A DNA stretch of 64,000 nt from UBA4736 sp002404015 (GTDB lineage: Bacteria; Chloroflexota; Dormibacteria; Dormibacterales; Dormibacteraceae): positions 1 through 64,000 of the forward strand of contig DAIOCN010000014.1 of NCBI GenBank assembly GCA_036747295.1. Direction: 5' to 3'. The notes beneath the pieces are model-generated. The model ran no database searches and was not told the DNA's origin. It saw only the letters and a list, made by a program, of their open reading frames with translations. Every line of letters starts with the position of its first letter. The first letter of the stretch is position 1. A program made the position numbers and the translations under genes. Shown one piece after another: positions 35,376-45,150 of this stretch.

Positions 35376-36478
35376 CTGGTCGCGGAGAGCAGCTCGCCGC
35401 CCGCGAGGAGGGCCCGCATGTAGACCTCGTCGCGGCGGCCCTGGGCCATGAGGCGGAGCAGCAGCTGGCCCGAGTCCGACTTCGGCAGCGAGATCAGCTG
35501 GCGGACGCTGTCGACCCCGCCGATGTCGACGTTGACGTCGGCCAGCGTTCGTCGCTCCGGATCGCGCTGCATGGTGACCGCGAAGGTGCGTCCGCCCGAG
35601 GCGCCCTCCAGGCGGATCGCCTCCAGCTCGCCTGGCATCGCGTCTGCCCGCACCGAGCGGAATGCCAACTCGACCGGGTGCTGGCGGGGGGAGTCCAGGA
35701 AGGCGACGACGATCCCGCCCTGGCCCGAGGCGGCCCGGCGCAGCCTCCAGCGGAGTGTCGACTGCAGCCAGCCGGCCATGAGGACCGCCCCGATCCGGTT
35801 GCCCCGCCCCTCGCCCGCGTAGTCGATGCCAACCCCGTTCAGGCCATCCAGGAAGCCGCGGCGCTCGGTGGGTGCGAAGAACTGGGCCAGGGATTCCCGC
35901 CAGGGCCGAAGCCGCTCCCAGGCCAGGTCGGCTATGCCGAGCTCCTTGCGCAGCGTCTTGGCCAGGTCGGCCAGGTCCAGGAGTGCGGTGAACGGCCTCT
36001 CGAAGCCGGCCGAGTCGACGACGAGCACGTCGACGATCTCCATCACTTGCTCGATCGGAACCTCGCCCAGCGGCGGTGTCCCCAGCCACCAGAGGTAGGT
36101 GGGCGCGTCCGGAGCCAGCAGCGGCTCGAGGAGGCTGGGAAGGTGGCGGCCGGGCTCGCCGCTGACGTGGAGGAGGATCTGCTCGCGCTGGACCGGCGCG
36201 CCCAGGATGAGCACCGTGGCGTGGGACTCGACCTCGGCGTCGATCCTGTCCCGGCCGCTCAGGTCGTCGTGGATGACGATCGCGCGCAGCGGGTGCTGGC
36301 TGGCCACCGTCTCGGCGAACCTGTCGGCGGCGGCCGCGAGGTTGGCGTCGGCACCGGTCACGACGACCAGGTTCAGCGTCACGATCCGGGGGTGCGGGTG
36401 GTCACCCGGCCCGGCGTCGTGGCGGGCCAGCTCGGAGTGCAGCCGGTTCAGCTGGTCCAGCACGTCGAGCAGCGTCAC
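35372..36478 (-). CDS. opcA: OpcA, glucose-6-phosphate dehydrogenase assembly protein
   Basis: 368 residues from GTG 36478, behind AGGGGGAGG. OpcA promotes assembly and activity of G6PDH in actinobacteria and cyanobacteria. IVTLNLVVVTG, VESHATVLILGAP and PTYLWWLGTPPLGEV are typical. It sits directly after zwf with a 41-bp spacer that holds only the RBS. Its presence narrows the host to lineages using the OpcA-dependent G6PDH. Confidence 0.93.
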   Translation of the reverse strand: MTLLDVLDQLNRLHSELARHDAGPGDHPHPRIVTLNLVVVTGADANLAAAADRFAETVASQHPLRAIVIHDDLSGRDRIDAEVESHATVLILGAPVQREQILLHVSGEPGRHLPSLLEPLLAPDAPTYLWWLGTPPLGEVPIEQVMEIVDVLVVDSAGFERPFTALLDLADLAKTLRKELGIADLAWERLRPWRESLAQFFAPTERRGFLDGLNGVGIDYAGEGRGNRIGAVLMAGWLQSTLRWRLRRAASGQGGIVVAFLDSPRQHPVELAFRSVRADAMPGELEAIRLEGASGGRTFAVTMQRDPERRTLADVNVDIGGVDSVRQLISLPKSDSGQLLLRLMAQGRRDEVYMRALLAGGELLSATR

Positions 36479-36519
36479 GTCCTCCCCCTTCCAGCTCCGC
36501 TTGCGGACCCTGTGCGGCT

Positions 36520-38064
36520 CTACGGGACGTGCCACTGGTTGCCATCCGCGGCGGGCAGCTTGTCCGCCGCCTTCGGTCCCCACGTCCCGGCTGCGTAGGT
36601 CTGGAGTGGCGGCTTGCCTTCTCGCCACGCCTTCTCGACCTCGTCGATCAGCGTCCAGGCCGCCTCGACCTCGTCCGAACGCGTGAAAAGGGTGGGGTCG
36701 CCCAGCATGCAGTCGAGCAGCAGGCGCTCGTAGGCATCCGGCACGTCCACCAGGAAGGAGGACATGTAGAGGAAGTCCATGTTGACGCTTCGGATCAACA
36801 GCCCGGCCGTCGGCACCTTGGCCCCGAATCGCAGCGAGATGCCCTCCTCGGGCTGGATCCGCAGCGTGATCGCGTTGGGCTCCAGGTCCTTGGTCTGTTC
36901 GCGGCCGAAGGTCAGATGGGGCGGCCGTTTGAACTGGATCCGGATCTCGGTCACTTGCTTGGGGAGGCGCTTGCCGGTGCGCACGTAGAACGGCACATCC
37001 GCCCAGCGCCAGTTGTCCACCTGGAGCCGCAGCGCCGCGTACGTCTCTGTCTGCGAGTCGGGCGCGACGTTCTTCTCCTCTCGGTACCCGGGCGCCTTCT
37101 CACCCTGCACCCAGCCCTTCGTGTACTGGCCGCGGACGGTGTGGATCGCGACCTCGGCGGCCCGGAACGGCCGGATCGACCTCAGCACCTTCACCTTCTC
37201 GTCGCGGACGCTGGTGGCCTCGAAGGCTACCGGCGGCTCCATCGCGACCAGGGTCAGGAGCTGGAGCGCGTGGTTCTGGATGATGTCGCGCAGGGCGCCC
37301 GCCTTCTCGTAGTAAGCCCCGCGGTTCTCGACTCCCAGCGGCTCCGCCACGGTGATCTGGATCGACCGGACCAGCTGCGAGTTCCAGATCGGCTCGAAGA
37401 TGGAGTTGGCGAAGCGGAAGGCGAGGATGTTCTGGACCGTCTCCTTGCCCAGGTAGTGGTCGATCCGGAACACGCTGTTCTCGTGGAACGCCTCCTGCAG
37501 GACCCGGTTCAGCTCCCGGGCGCTCTTGAGGTCCATTCCGAACGGCTTCTCCACGATGATCCGGCGGTATCCCTTGGCGTCGCGGTTCAGGCCCGCCGCC
37601 TTCAGCTGCTCGACGATCAGCGGGTAGGCGGGCGGCGGCGTGGCGCAGTAGAAGACCGCGTTGCCGCCCGTGTGCATCCGCTGCTCGATGTCGTCGAGCT
37701 GCCGCTTGAGCTCTTTGAAGCCGTCCAGCTTGGCGAAGTCCACCGGCTGGTAGGACATCACCTGCAGGAACCCGCGGAGGATGTTCTCGTCCACGGGCTG
37801 GGTGCGCGAGTGGGCCCTGATCGCCTCGGCCGCCCGCTTGCTGAAGTCGTCCTGCGAGAGGTCGTCGATCGCCGCCCCGACCAGGCTGAAGCCGACCGGC
37901 AGCATACGGTTTCGGGCCAGGTTGTAGATCGCGGGCAGAAGCTTTCGAGAGGCGAGGTCGCCGGTCGCGCCGAAGATCACCATGATCGCCGGCGCCGCGG
38001 CGCGGTACTCGCCCATCCCCTCGCCCAGTGGATTGCTCGCCGGCCGTTCCTGGGCGGCGGTCAC
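36520..38064 (-). CDS. zwf: glucose-6-phosphate 1-dehydrogenase
   Basis: 514 residues. First committed step of the oxidative pentose phosphate pathway. FGATGDLASRKLLPAIY (31-47) binds the nucleotide; the substrate site RIDHYLGKE (200-208) carries the catalytic His/Lys region; IIVEKPFGMD is conserved. ATG overlaps the upstream gnd stop by 4 bp (ATGA). Full length. Confidence 0.97.
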   Translation of the reverse strand: MTAAQERPASNPLGEGMGEYRAAAPAIMVIFGATGDLASRKLLPAIYNLARNRMLPVGFSLVGAAIDDLSQDDFSKRAAEAIRAHSRTQPVDENILRGFLQVMSYQPVDFAKLDGFKELKRQLDDIEQRMHTGGNAVFYCATPPPAYPLIVEQLKAAGLNRDAKGYRRIIVEKPFGMDLKSARELNRVLQEAFHENSVFRIDHYLGKETVQNILAFRFANSIFEPIWNSQLVRSIQITVAEPLGVENRGAYYEKAGALRDIIQNHALQLLTLVAMEPPVAFEATSVRDEKVKVLRSIRPFRAAEVAIHTVRGQYTKGWVQGEKAPGYREEKNVAPDSQTETYAALRLQVDNWRWADVPFYVRTGKRLPKQVTEIRIQFKRPPHLTFGREQTKDLEPNAITLRIQPEEGISLRFGAKVPTAGLLIRSVNMDFLYMSSFLVDVPDAYERLLLDCMLGDPTLFTRSDEVEAAWTLIDEVEKAWREGKPPLQTYAAGTWGPKAADKLPAADGNQWHVP

Positions 38065-38975
38065 TTCCGCTCGGTTTGCACCGCGTGGCCGCCGAACTGG
38101 TTGCGCATCATCGCCAGCATCTTGTCGGCGAACGTGTCCTCGAGCCGGCTCCGGAAACGCTCGTAGAGGGCCATCGTGATCACCGGGGCCGGGACGGCGG
38201 ACGCGATCGCCGCCTGGATCGTCCAGCGACCCTCACCGGTGTCGTCCACATAGCCGCGGATCTTGCTGAGCTCGTGGTCCTCACTGAGGCCCGCGGCGAT
38301 CAGGTCGAGCAGCCAGGAGCGCACGACGCTGCCGTAGCGCCAGGCCTCGGCGATGGCGTGCATGTCCATGCCGGGGTAGGCGTTGGATCCCTTCATGATC
38401 GCGAAGCCCTCGGCGTACGCCTGCATGAGGCCGTACTCGATGCCGTTGTGGACCATCTTCACAAAGTGACCGGAGCCCTCGGGCCCGGTGTGCACGAGGC
38501 CGCCTTCCGGGGGCGCCAGCGACTTGAGCAGGGGAAGGCAGTGGTCGAAGATCGACTTCTCGCCCCCCACCATCAGCGAGTAGCCGTTGGCGAGGCCCCA
38601 CACCCCGCCGGAGGTGCCGGCGTCCAGGTAGTGCATGCCCCTGGCCTGCAGGACCTTGGCGTCCTCGATGGCGATCTGCCAGTTTGTGTTGCCGCCGTCG
38701 ATGACGATGTCGTCCCTGTCGAGCAGGTCGGCCAGCTCCCTGATGGTCTGCGTAGTCGGGTCGCCCGCGGGCACCATCACCCAGACGACCTGGGGCCGCG
38801 CCTCGAGCTTCGACACCAGCTCCTGGAGGGTCCGCGCCCCGACGGCGCCGTCGGCCTCCGAGCGCTTGACGGCCTCCTCGGAGCGGTCGTAGGCGACCAT
38901 CCGGTGCCCCGCCTTCAGCAGGCGGGTGACCATGTTCCCGCCCATCCTGCCCAACCCGACCATCGCCATCTCCAT
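38061..38975 (-). CDS. gnd: 6-phosphogluconate dehydrogenase, short form (YqeC type, predicted NAD-dependent)
   Basis: 304 residues, the short form. MVGLGRMGGNM nucleotide loop, with D30-R31 where NADP enzymes have Asn-Arg-Thr, pointing to NAD. DGGNTNW, GTSGGVWGLANGYSLMVGG, HFVKMVHNGIEYG and DTGEGRWT are conserved. It lies between the transaldolase-PGI fusion and zwf in the same operon as the long-form enzyme. Cofactor is inferred from one position. Confidence 0.93.
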   Translation of the reverse strand: MEMAMVGLGRMGGNMVTRLLKAGHRMVAYDRSEEAVKRSEADGAVGARTLQELVSKLEARPQVVWVMVPAGDPTTQTIRELADLLDRDDIVIDGGNTNWQIAIEDAKVLQARGMHYLDAGTSGGVWGLANGYSLMVGGEKSIFDHCLPLLKSLAPPEGGLVHTGPEGSGHFVKMVHNGIEYGLMQAYAEGFAIMKGSNAYPGMDMHAIAEAWRYGSVVRSWLLDLIAAGLSEDHELSKIRGYVDDTGEGRWTIQAAIASAVPAPVITMALYERFRSRLEDTFADKMLAMMRNQFGGHAVQTERK

Positions 38976-38978
38976 CGG

Positions 38979-41768
38979 TCAGCGGCCCCCTTTCACGGTC
39001 GACTCCACGGATTCCACCAGCGCCTTCCAGCCGGCGGCGGGGTTCCTGCCCAGGTCCACCCGGACCACCGGGTACCCCCGCTTCTGCAGCGACTCCAGGT
39101 CGCCCAGCGCCTGGGCCTGCTTCAGGGTCGAGAAGCCGTAGGTCTGGCCGGGGATCGGAACGTCCCTGGTGTCCTCCTGCACGATCTGCAGGAAGATGCC
39201 GGTCTTGGGGCCGCCTTTGTGCAGCTGCCCTGTCGAGTGCAGGAAGCGCGGCCCGTAGCCGCTGGTCGTGGCGAATCGGGTCCTGTCTCGGACTTGGGTC
39301 CGGATCCGCTTCAGCGCCGACTCCGAGCCAGGCGTCCGGGCCGTGTAGGACATGATCGCCAAGTAGGAGCCTGCCTTCCCCGTCCCGAGCAGCCTGGCGA
39401 TCTCGGGCCCCGCCTTGGCGGCCGGGACTGACTCCGCGGCCGGCAGCCTGCCCTTGGCCTTGAACTGAATCAGCACCTTCTTGGTGTTGTCCTTGCTCTC
39501 CTGCACGTTGGGCTGGTCGAAGGGATTGATGCCCAGCAGCGAGCCCGCAACGGCGGTCGCGATCTCCCAACGCAGGAACTCGCCGCCCAGGTCGAGCGGG
39601 TCGCGCAGCGTCAGCGTCACCACCGGCTGGCCCGCCTTCTCCAGTGCCCGCACCTGGGCGTTGGCGGGGTCCTTGTCCATCCGGATGTAAACGAAGAGCC
39701 GGTCGTCCCCGTAGACCGCGGGCTTGCCGACCGGCTCGCCCTCGACGGGGACGATCCCCTTACCCCGCTTGCCGGTGCTCTCGGCGATGAGCTGCTCGAC
39801 CCAGTAGCCGAAGGTGGCGATCCTGGGAGAGAGGACGAGGGTCAGCTTGTTGCGGCCCCGGTTCGCCAGCTCGCCCAGCACGGCGCCCAGCCAGACGCCG
39901 GGGTTCTTGTCGACAGGCGTGCTGGAGTCGCACGAGTGCGCCATCTCGCTGGCCCGCTCCAGCAGCTCCTCCACGTCGACGCCCATGAGAGCCCCTGGCA
40001 CGAGCCCGAAGTAGGAGAGAACCGAGTAGCGGCCGCCGATGTCGGAGGGGTTGGTGAAGATCCAGCGGTAGTCGCGGTCGGCCGCCAGCCGCTCGAGCGA
40101 CGAGCCGGCGTCGGTGATGGCCGCGAAGTTGCGCTCCGGCTTCTTGGTCCCGGTCTTCTGGACCTGCTCCCAGAAGTACTCGTTGTGCGACAGCGTCTCC
40201 GTGGTGCTGCCGGACTTGGAGGCGACCACGAACAGGGTGTCCTCGAGGTCGATCTTGGCGCGGAGCGCGAGGATGGTGCCGGGGTCGGTGGTGTCCAGCA
40301 CGTGCAGCCCCGGGTGGCCTTTCACCTGGCCGAAGGTGTTGCGGAGCACGTCCGGGCCCAGGCTGGATCCGCCCATGCCCAGCAGCACGACGTCGGAGTA
40401 GGTCCGGGCTTCCCGGGCGCGCTCGGCCAGCTTGGGCGCCTGCTCCAGCATCTTCTCCGGCATGTTCAGCCAGCCCAGCCAGTTGACGACGTCCTCCTGG
40501 ATCGCCCTGTCCGGCCCCCAGAACGTGCCGTCCTTGGACCAGAGCCGGCGCGGCGCCTCCTCCTTCTGCAGCTTCGCGACCGCCGCGTCGACCGCCGGCT
40601 GCAGACCGCCCAGGTTGTGCCACTGGCGCGGTCCCTTGCCCGACCGGATGTCGCGAGCCGCGTTCTTCAGGACGTGGAGAAGGCTCTCGAACGACTTGCT
40701 GAAGAGCTCCACGCCCTCGACCTCGAGCTCGCGGGTGACCTCGTCGAGGTCGATACCCACGTCGGCCAGCTGCTTCAGCTGCCGGTAGGCCAGCTCCACG
40801 TTCTCGTCGAGGCTGCGGCGCACCTCGCCGTGCTCCAGGAATGCCACCAGCGTGGCCGGCGGAACCGTGTCGACGGTGTCGGGACCGATCAGCTCCTCGA
40901 CGTACATGGTGTCCGGGTAGCGGGGATCCTTGGTCGAGGTCGAGGCCCACAGGCAGCGCTGGGTGCGGGCGCCCGCCTTGGCCAGGGACTCCCAGCGCGG
41001 CCCCGAATGAAGACGCTTGTAGTGCTCGTAGGCGTTCTTGGAGTTGGCGATGCCGGCCTTGCCGAGCAGGCCGGTCAGGTGCTTCTTCTCTTTGGGGTCG
41101 CGGGCCGCCTCGATCTTCGCCTCGAGCATCTTGTCGACCTTGGAGTCGACGCGGCTCACGAAGAAGCTGGCGACGGAGCCGATCTTCGAGAGGTCGCCGC
41201 CCTTCTTGCGGAGGTCCTCGAGGCCGGACTGGAAAGCCTCCACGACTGCGTCATAGCGGTCCACCGAGAAGATCAGCGTGACGTTGATGTTCACGCCCTC
41301 GCCGATCATCTGCCGGATGGCGGGCAGCCCCGGCTTGGTGGCCGGGATCTTGACCATCACGTTGGGCCGGCCGGTGCGCGCGTGGAGCTCCCGCGCCATC
41401 TCGACCGTCTTCTTAGTGCTGGCGGCCACCACCGGCGACACCTCGATGCTCACGTAGCCGTCCCTGCCCTTCGTGCGGTCGTAGACCGGGCGGAAGATGT
41501 CGGCCGCGCTCTGGATGTCCTCGACCATCAGGTCCCAGAGGATGTCGTCGGGCCGGCGGCCGGCCCGCACCAGGCGCACGAGTGCCTCGTCGTAGTCGGT
41601 CGAGCCGGAGACCGCCTTCTCGAAGATCGTGGGGTTGGAGGTGACGCCTGTCACACCCAGGTCGCGCAGCCGCGCAAGCTCGCCGGAGGTGACCAGCTGG
41701 CGCCGGATGTTGTCGAGCCACAGGCTCTGACCCTGCTTCTGAAGCTCCTTCAGCGGGCTGGTCGGCAT
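38979..41768 (-). CDS. bifunctional transaldolase / glucose-6-phosphate isomerase
   Basis: 929 residues. Residues 1-370 are transaldolase (GVTGVTSNPTIFEKAV; Schiff-base lysine K140 in VMVKIPAT; SFFVSRVD). Residues about 380-929 are phosphoglucose isomerase (LLGMGGSSLGPDVLR at 461-475; ASKSGSTTET at 515-524). This Tal-Pgi fusion is known in several bacterial phyla and returns fructose-6-phosphate to glucose-6-phosphate, closing the pentose phosphate cycle. It lies 2 bp after tkt and 3 bp before the short gnd. No frameshift between halves. Confidence 0.96.
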   Translation of the reverse strand: MPTSPLKELQKQGQSLWLDNIRRQLVTSGELARLRDLGVTGVTSNPTIFEKAVSGSTDYDEALVRLVRAGRRPDDILWDLMVEDIQSAADIFRPVYDRTKGRDGYVSIEVSPVVAASTKKTVEMARELHARTGRPNVMVKIPATKPGLPAIRQMIGEGVNINVTLIFSVDRYDAVVEAFQSGLEDLRKKGGDLSKIGSVASFFVSRVDSKVDKMLEAKIEAARDPKEKKHLTGLLGKAGIANSKNAYEHYKRLHSGPRWESLAKAGARTQRCLWASTSTKDPRYPDTMYVEELIGPDTVDTVPPATLVAFLEHGEVRRSLDENVELAYRQLKQLADVGIDLDEVTRELEVEGVELFSKSFESLLHVLKNAARDIRSGKGPRQWHNLGGLQPAVDAAVAKLQKEEAPRRLWSKDGTFWGPDRAIQEDVVNWLGWLNMPEKMLEQAPKLAERAREARTYSDVVLLGMGGSSLGPDVLRNTFGQVKGHPGLHVLDTTDPGTILALRAKIDLEDTLFVVASKSGSTTETLSHNEYFWEQVQKTGTKKPERNFAAITDAGSSLERLAADRDYRWIFTNPSDIGGRYSVLSYFGLVPGALMGVDVEELLERASEMAHSCDSSTPVDKNPGVWLGAVLGELANRGRNKLTLVLSPRIATFGYWVEQLIAESTGKRGKGIVPVEGEPVGKPAVYGDDRLFVYIRMDKDPANAQVRALEKAGQPVVTLTLRDPLDLGGEFLRWEIATAVAGSLLGINPFDQPNVQESKDNTKKVLIQFKAKGRLPAAESVPAAKAGPEIARLLGTGKAGSYLAIMSYTARTPGSESALKRIRTQVRDRTRFATTSGYGPRFLHSTGQLHKGGPKTGIFLQIVQEDTRDVPIPGQTYGFSTLKQAQALGDLESLQKRGYPVVRVDLGRNPAAGWKALVESVESTVKGGR

Positions 41769-41770
41769 GG

Positions 41771-43642
41771 CTACTTGTCCCCTTTGAGCAGGCCGCGGGC
41801 GGCTCCGGCGATGTGCCCGGCCGAGATCCCGGCAGCCTCCATGAGCTCCTGCGGGGTGCCCGACGTCGGCATCTTGCGGACCGCGCAGTGGGCCAGCCGG
41901 GGTCGCTCAGGGTCGCCCGCCAGCGCCTCCAGGACCGCGCTCGCCAGGCCCCCCTCGGGCGAGTGGTCTTCCGTCACCACGAAGCGATTGGAGGTCGCTT
42001 TGGCGGCCGCCCGCAGCGTGGCCGCGTCCACCGGCTTCACCGAGTAGAGGTCGATCACACGCGCCTTGATGCCGTCCTTCTCCAGCAGCTCGGCCGCCTC
42101 CAGGCTGTTGTGGAGCGTCACGCCGGCGCCGATCAGCGTCACATCGTCGTGGTCGGAATGACGCACGACCCGGGATCCCCCCACCTCGAACTTCTCCCCT
42201 GATCCGTAGAGCACCGGGTAGGCGCCCCGGGTGGTCCGCATGAAGACGATCCCCTTGGTGTCCGCCATGGTCTCTGTGAGGGCGGCGGCGCTGGTGGCAT
42301 CGCTCGGGTAGAGCACCGTCGAGCCGTGGATCGCCCGCATCGACGCCAGGTCCTCCATCGCCATCTGCGAGGGCCCGTCCTGGCCGATCTCGACGCCGGC
42401 GTGAGAGCCCGCCAGGCGGATGTTGGCTTCCGAGATGGCCGCCATCCGGATGAAGTCGTAGGCGCGCGAGAAGAAGGCCGCGAAAGTCGAGGCAAACGGG
42501 ATGTAGCCGCGCACGCTCATCCCCACCGCGGTCGCCACCAGCATCTGCTCGGCGATGTACATCTCAAAGAAGCGGTCGGGGTACTGCTTGGCGAACTCGT
42601 CCGCGTGCGTCGAGTTGCTGACCTCGCCGTCCATGGCGACCACGCCCTGGCGGGCGCCGAGGGCCAGCAGGGCGTCCCCGTACGCCTTGCGGGTGGCCAC
42701 CTTCTCGCCCAGGTCGTATTTCGGCAGGGTGACCCGGCCGTCGCCGCCCACGGGGGCGGGCTGGCCGGGCTCCGGCTTCATGGCCTCGACCTTGATGCTG
42801 CGCTCGCCGCCCAGCTCCTTGATGGCTCGCTCGGCCATGTCCGGGGCCAGGGCCTTGCCGTGCCAGCCGTCCTTGTTCTCGATCTCGCCGAAGCCCTTCC
42901 CCTTCACGGTGCGGGCCACGATCACGGTCGGCTTGCCGGTGCTGGCGCGAGCCTCGGCGAGCGCCCTGTCGATCTCGCCGATGTCGTGTCCGTCGATCTC
43001 CACCGCCCGGCAGCCGAATGCTTCGGCCCGAGCCCGGTAGACGTCCAGGTCCCAACCGAACTCGGTCTCGCCGCGCTGGCCCAGCCGGTTCACGTCGAAG
43101 ATGGCTGTGAAGTTGGAGAGGCCGTAGTGGGAAGCCTTGTCCAGCCCCTCCCAGATCGAGCCCTCGGCCAGCTCGGAGTCGCCGCACAAGGTCCAGACGT
43201 GGTAGGGCAGCTTGTCCAGGTACTTACCTGCCAAAGCAACGCCGACCGCGATGGGTAGGCCCTGGCCAAGGGACCCGGTGGCGACGTCCACCCAGGGCAG
43301 AACGGGTGTGGGATGGCCCTCGAGCTTGGAACCGAACTTCCGGAAGGTCAGCAGCTCCGCGTCGCTGACCACGCCGGCCGCCTTGAACATCGAGTAGACG
43401 AGGGGCGAGGCGTGACCCTTGGAGTAGATGAGGTGGTCGTTGTTGGGCTCCTTGGGGTGCGACCAGTCGTAGTGCAGGTAGCGCGCCAGAAGGACCGCGA
43501 TGAGGTCGGCCGCCGACATGGACGAGGTGGGGTGGCCCGACCCCGCCGCCGTGCTGCAGCGGATGCTGTCCACACGCAATTGCTGACCCAGCTCGTGCAG
43601 GTGCTCGACTTGCTGGTCCGTCAACGTCGCCGTCGCTGCCAT
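41771..43642 (-). CDS. tkt: transketolase
   Basis: 623 residues in one chain. ThDP/Mg motif GDSELAEGSIWEGLDKAS with NRLGQ; conserved SGHPTSSMSAADL, GSLGQGLPIAVG, and in the pyrimidine domain EQMLVATAVGMS. C-terminal domain present (VIDLYSVKPVDAATLR, VVTEDHSPEGGL). Catalyses two-carbon ketol transfers of the non-oxidative branch. Shorter than E. coli Tkt, as in thermophile and actinobacterial-type enzymes. Confidence 0.96.
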   Translation of the reverse strand: MAATATLTDQQVEHLHELGQQLRVDSIRCSTAAGSGHPTSSMSAADLIAVLLARYLHYDWSHPKEPNNDHLIYSKGHASPLVYSMFKAAGVVSDAELLTFRKFGSKLEGHPTPVLPWVDVATGSLGQGLPIAVGVALAGKYLDKLPYHVWTLCGDSELAEGSIWEGLDKASHYGLSNFTAIFDVNRLGQRGETEFGWDLDVYRARAEAFGCRAVEIDGHDIGEIDRALAEARASTGKPTVIVARTVKGKGFGEIENKDGWHGKALAPDMAERAIKELGGERSIKVEAMKPEPGQPAPVGGDGRVTLPKYDLGEKVATRKAYGDALLALGARQGVVAMDGEVSNSTHADEFAKQYPDRFFEMYIAEQMLVATAVGMSVRGYIPFASTFAAFFSRAYDFIRMAAISEANIRLAGSHAGVEIGQDGPSQMAMEDLASMRAIHGSTVLYPSDATSAAALTETMADTKGIVFMRTTRGAYPVLYGSGEKFEVGGSRVVRHSDHDDVTLIGAGVTLHNSLEAAELLEKDGIKARVIDLYSVKPVDAATLRAAAKATSNRFVVTEDHSPEGGLASAVLEALAGDPERPRLAHCAVRKMPTSGTPQELMEAAGISAGHIAGAARGLLKGDK

Positions 43643-43644
43643 GT

Positions 43645-45150
43645 TCAGTTCTCCACTTCCAGATGGGCCCCTTTCCCCGGCGAATCCAAGATCCGCTCCC
43701 CGATCAGCGCGTCGTAGAGTGCCTGCTGACGCCGCACTGTTTCACGGTAGGCCAGATGGGCGGCGCGGCGCGGCTCAAAGGTATGGCCAAGGCGCTCCTT
43801 GCGCGCGGGGGCGCCCCCCAGGTGCTCGAGAGCCATGACGGCGGCCCCCTGGCTTGAGGCCTCCTGAGCCCGGGACGCCGCCACCGGCTTGCCGATCACG
43901 TCCGCCATGATCTGCATCCAGGCCGGCGACCCGAGGAGGCCGCCGCCGCTGGCCACGAGGCGCTCAGCGGGCCGCCAGCCCAGCTGGTCGAGAGCCCGGT
44001 CGACCTGGGCGAACTCCACGGCGACCGCCTCCAGCCCGGCCCGCACGATCTGCTCGGCGGTGGTGGCCTGGGTCAACCCGCCGATGGCCCCGGTGGCCTT
44101 GGCTGCAAAGCCAGGGCTGCGCTCGCCGGCCAGCAGGGGCAGGAACGTGAGCCCGGTAGAGGCCGGCCGCATGCGGGCCAGGCGAGCCTCCAGGCCTCGA
44201 GGCTCGACGCGCAGAGTCCTCAGCAGCCAGGCGTAGAGGTTGCCGCCGTTGCTGAGCGCGCCCCCCGTCACATACCGGCGCCCGTCGAGGCGATAGCACC
44301 AGAGCCCGGGCGGCAGCTTCTTGGGCCGCTGCCCCGCGAGCACGCGGAGCGCCCCCGAGGTGCCCACCGTGAGTGCCCTCTGAGAGGGCTCCGTGCAGCC
44401 GCTGCCCAGGTTGGCCAGCGCGCCGTCCCCGAAGGCGTGCAGCCAGGGCACGGTGGCCAGGCTGGGCCAGCGGCCCGCAAACTCCGGCCGCAGGCCCGTC
44501 TCGACATTGGCCAGCACGGGCAGTGCTGTCTGCGGCACGTCGAGCACGTCGAGCAGCTGCTGGTCCCAGCTTGAGCCGTCCAGCCGCAGCAATCCGGTTC
44601 CCGAGGCCATCGAGAGGCTGGTGCCCAGGCTGCCGAACAGGCGCCGGTAGAAGATGTCGCCGAAGCTGGCGAAGCTCTTCGCCCGCTGCCAGAGGTCCGG
44701 CTCCGCCTCGCGCAGCCAGGCCAGCTTGGCGGGCCAGAAGCTGGGGTGGATAGGGGCACCCGTGCGCTGGCGGACGGCCTCGGCGTCGAGCGTCGCCCGC
44801 AGCCGCTCCGACTGCGCCCAGGCCCGGGTGTCCGACCAGAGGATCACGCCGGTTAGCGCCCGGCCCCCGCCATCGAGGGCGACCAGCCCATGCCAGAAGG
44901 TGGAGACGCCGACCGCGGCGATCCGCCCGGAATCCGGGCCGGCGAGGTCGAGGCAGCGGTCGATGGCGGCGCCCACCAGGGCCGTCAGGTCGCTGACAGG
45001 GACTTCGGCCCGACCGCCGGCGCTCAACCGGGGCTGGTAGGTCAGCTGGGCCTCGGTGGCCTTGAGCTCGCCCGCACTGAAGTCGTAGAGGATGGCCCGA
45101 ACCGACGAGGTGCCGACGTCGATCGCCAGGACGAGCGGGCCTTTCTTCAA
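43645..45150 (-). CDS. FGGY-family carbohydrate kinase, probable gluconokinase
   Basis: 501 residues from TTG 45150. IDVGTSSVRAILYD phosphate loop, WSDTRAWAQ, TGAPIHPSFWPAKLAWL, FGDGALANLGSG and ALTVGTSGALRV fit the gluconokinase (GntK-type FGGY) branch better than xylulokinase or glycerol kinase. A gluconokinase would feed 6-phosphogluconate straight to the two gnd enzymes of this operon. TTGA overlap with the mannosidase stop; 2 bp before tkt. Confidence 0.85.
   Translation of the reverse strand: MKKGPLVLAIDVGTSSVRAILYDFSAGELKATEAQLTYQPRLSAGGRAEVPVSDLTALVGAAIDRCLDLAGPDSGRIAAVGVSTFWHGLVALDGGGRALTGVILWSDTRAWAQSERLRATLDAEAVRQRTGAPIHPSFWPAKLAWLREAEPDLWQRAKSFASFGDIFYRRLFGSLGTSLSMASGTGLLRLDGSSWDQQLLDVLDVPQTALPVLANVETGLRPEFAGRWPSLATVPWLHAFGDGALANLGSGCTEPSQRALTVGTSGALRVLAGQRPKKLPPGLWCYRLDGRRYVTGGALSNGGNLYAWLLRTLRVEPRGLEARLARMRPASTGLTFLPLLAGERSPGFAAKATGAIGGLTQATTAEQIVRAGLEAVAVEFAQVDRALDQLGWRPAERLVASGGGLLGSPAWMQIMADVIGKPVAASRAQEASSQGAAVMALEHLGGAPARKERLGHTFEPRRAAHLAYRETVRRQQALYDALIGERILDSPGKGAHLEVEN

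Noticed and set aside
36529..38166. Plus-strand open frame of 545 codons across zwf
   Set aside because: It is antisense to a clear G6PDH gene and has the Arg/His/Leu-rich composition of a shadow frame in GC-rich DNA; no RBS or known motif.
39936..42047. Plus-strand open frame of 703 codons
   Set aside because: Antisense to the transaldolase-PGI and transketolase genes, which carry all expected motifs.
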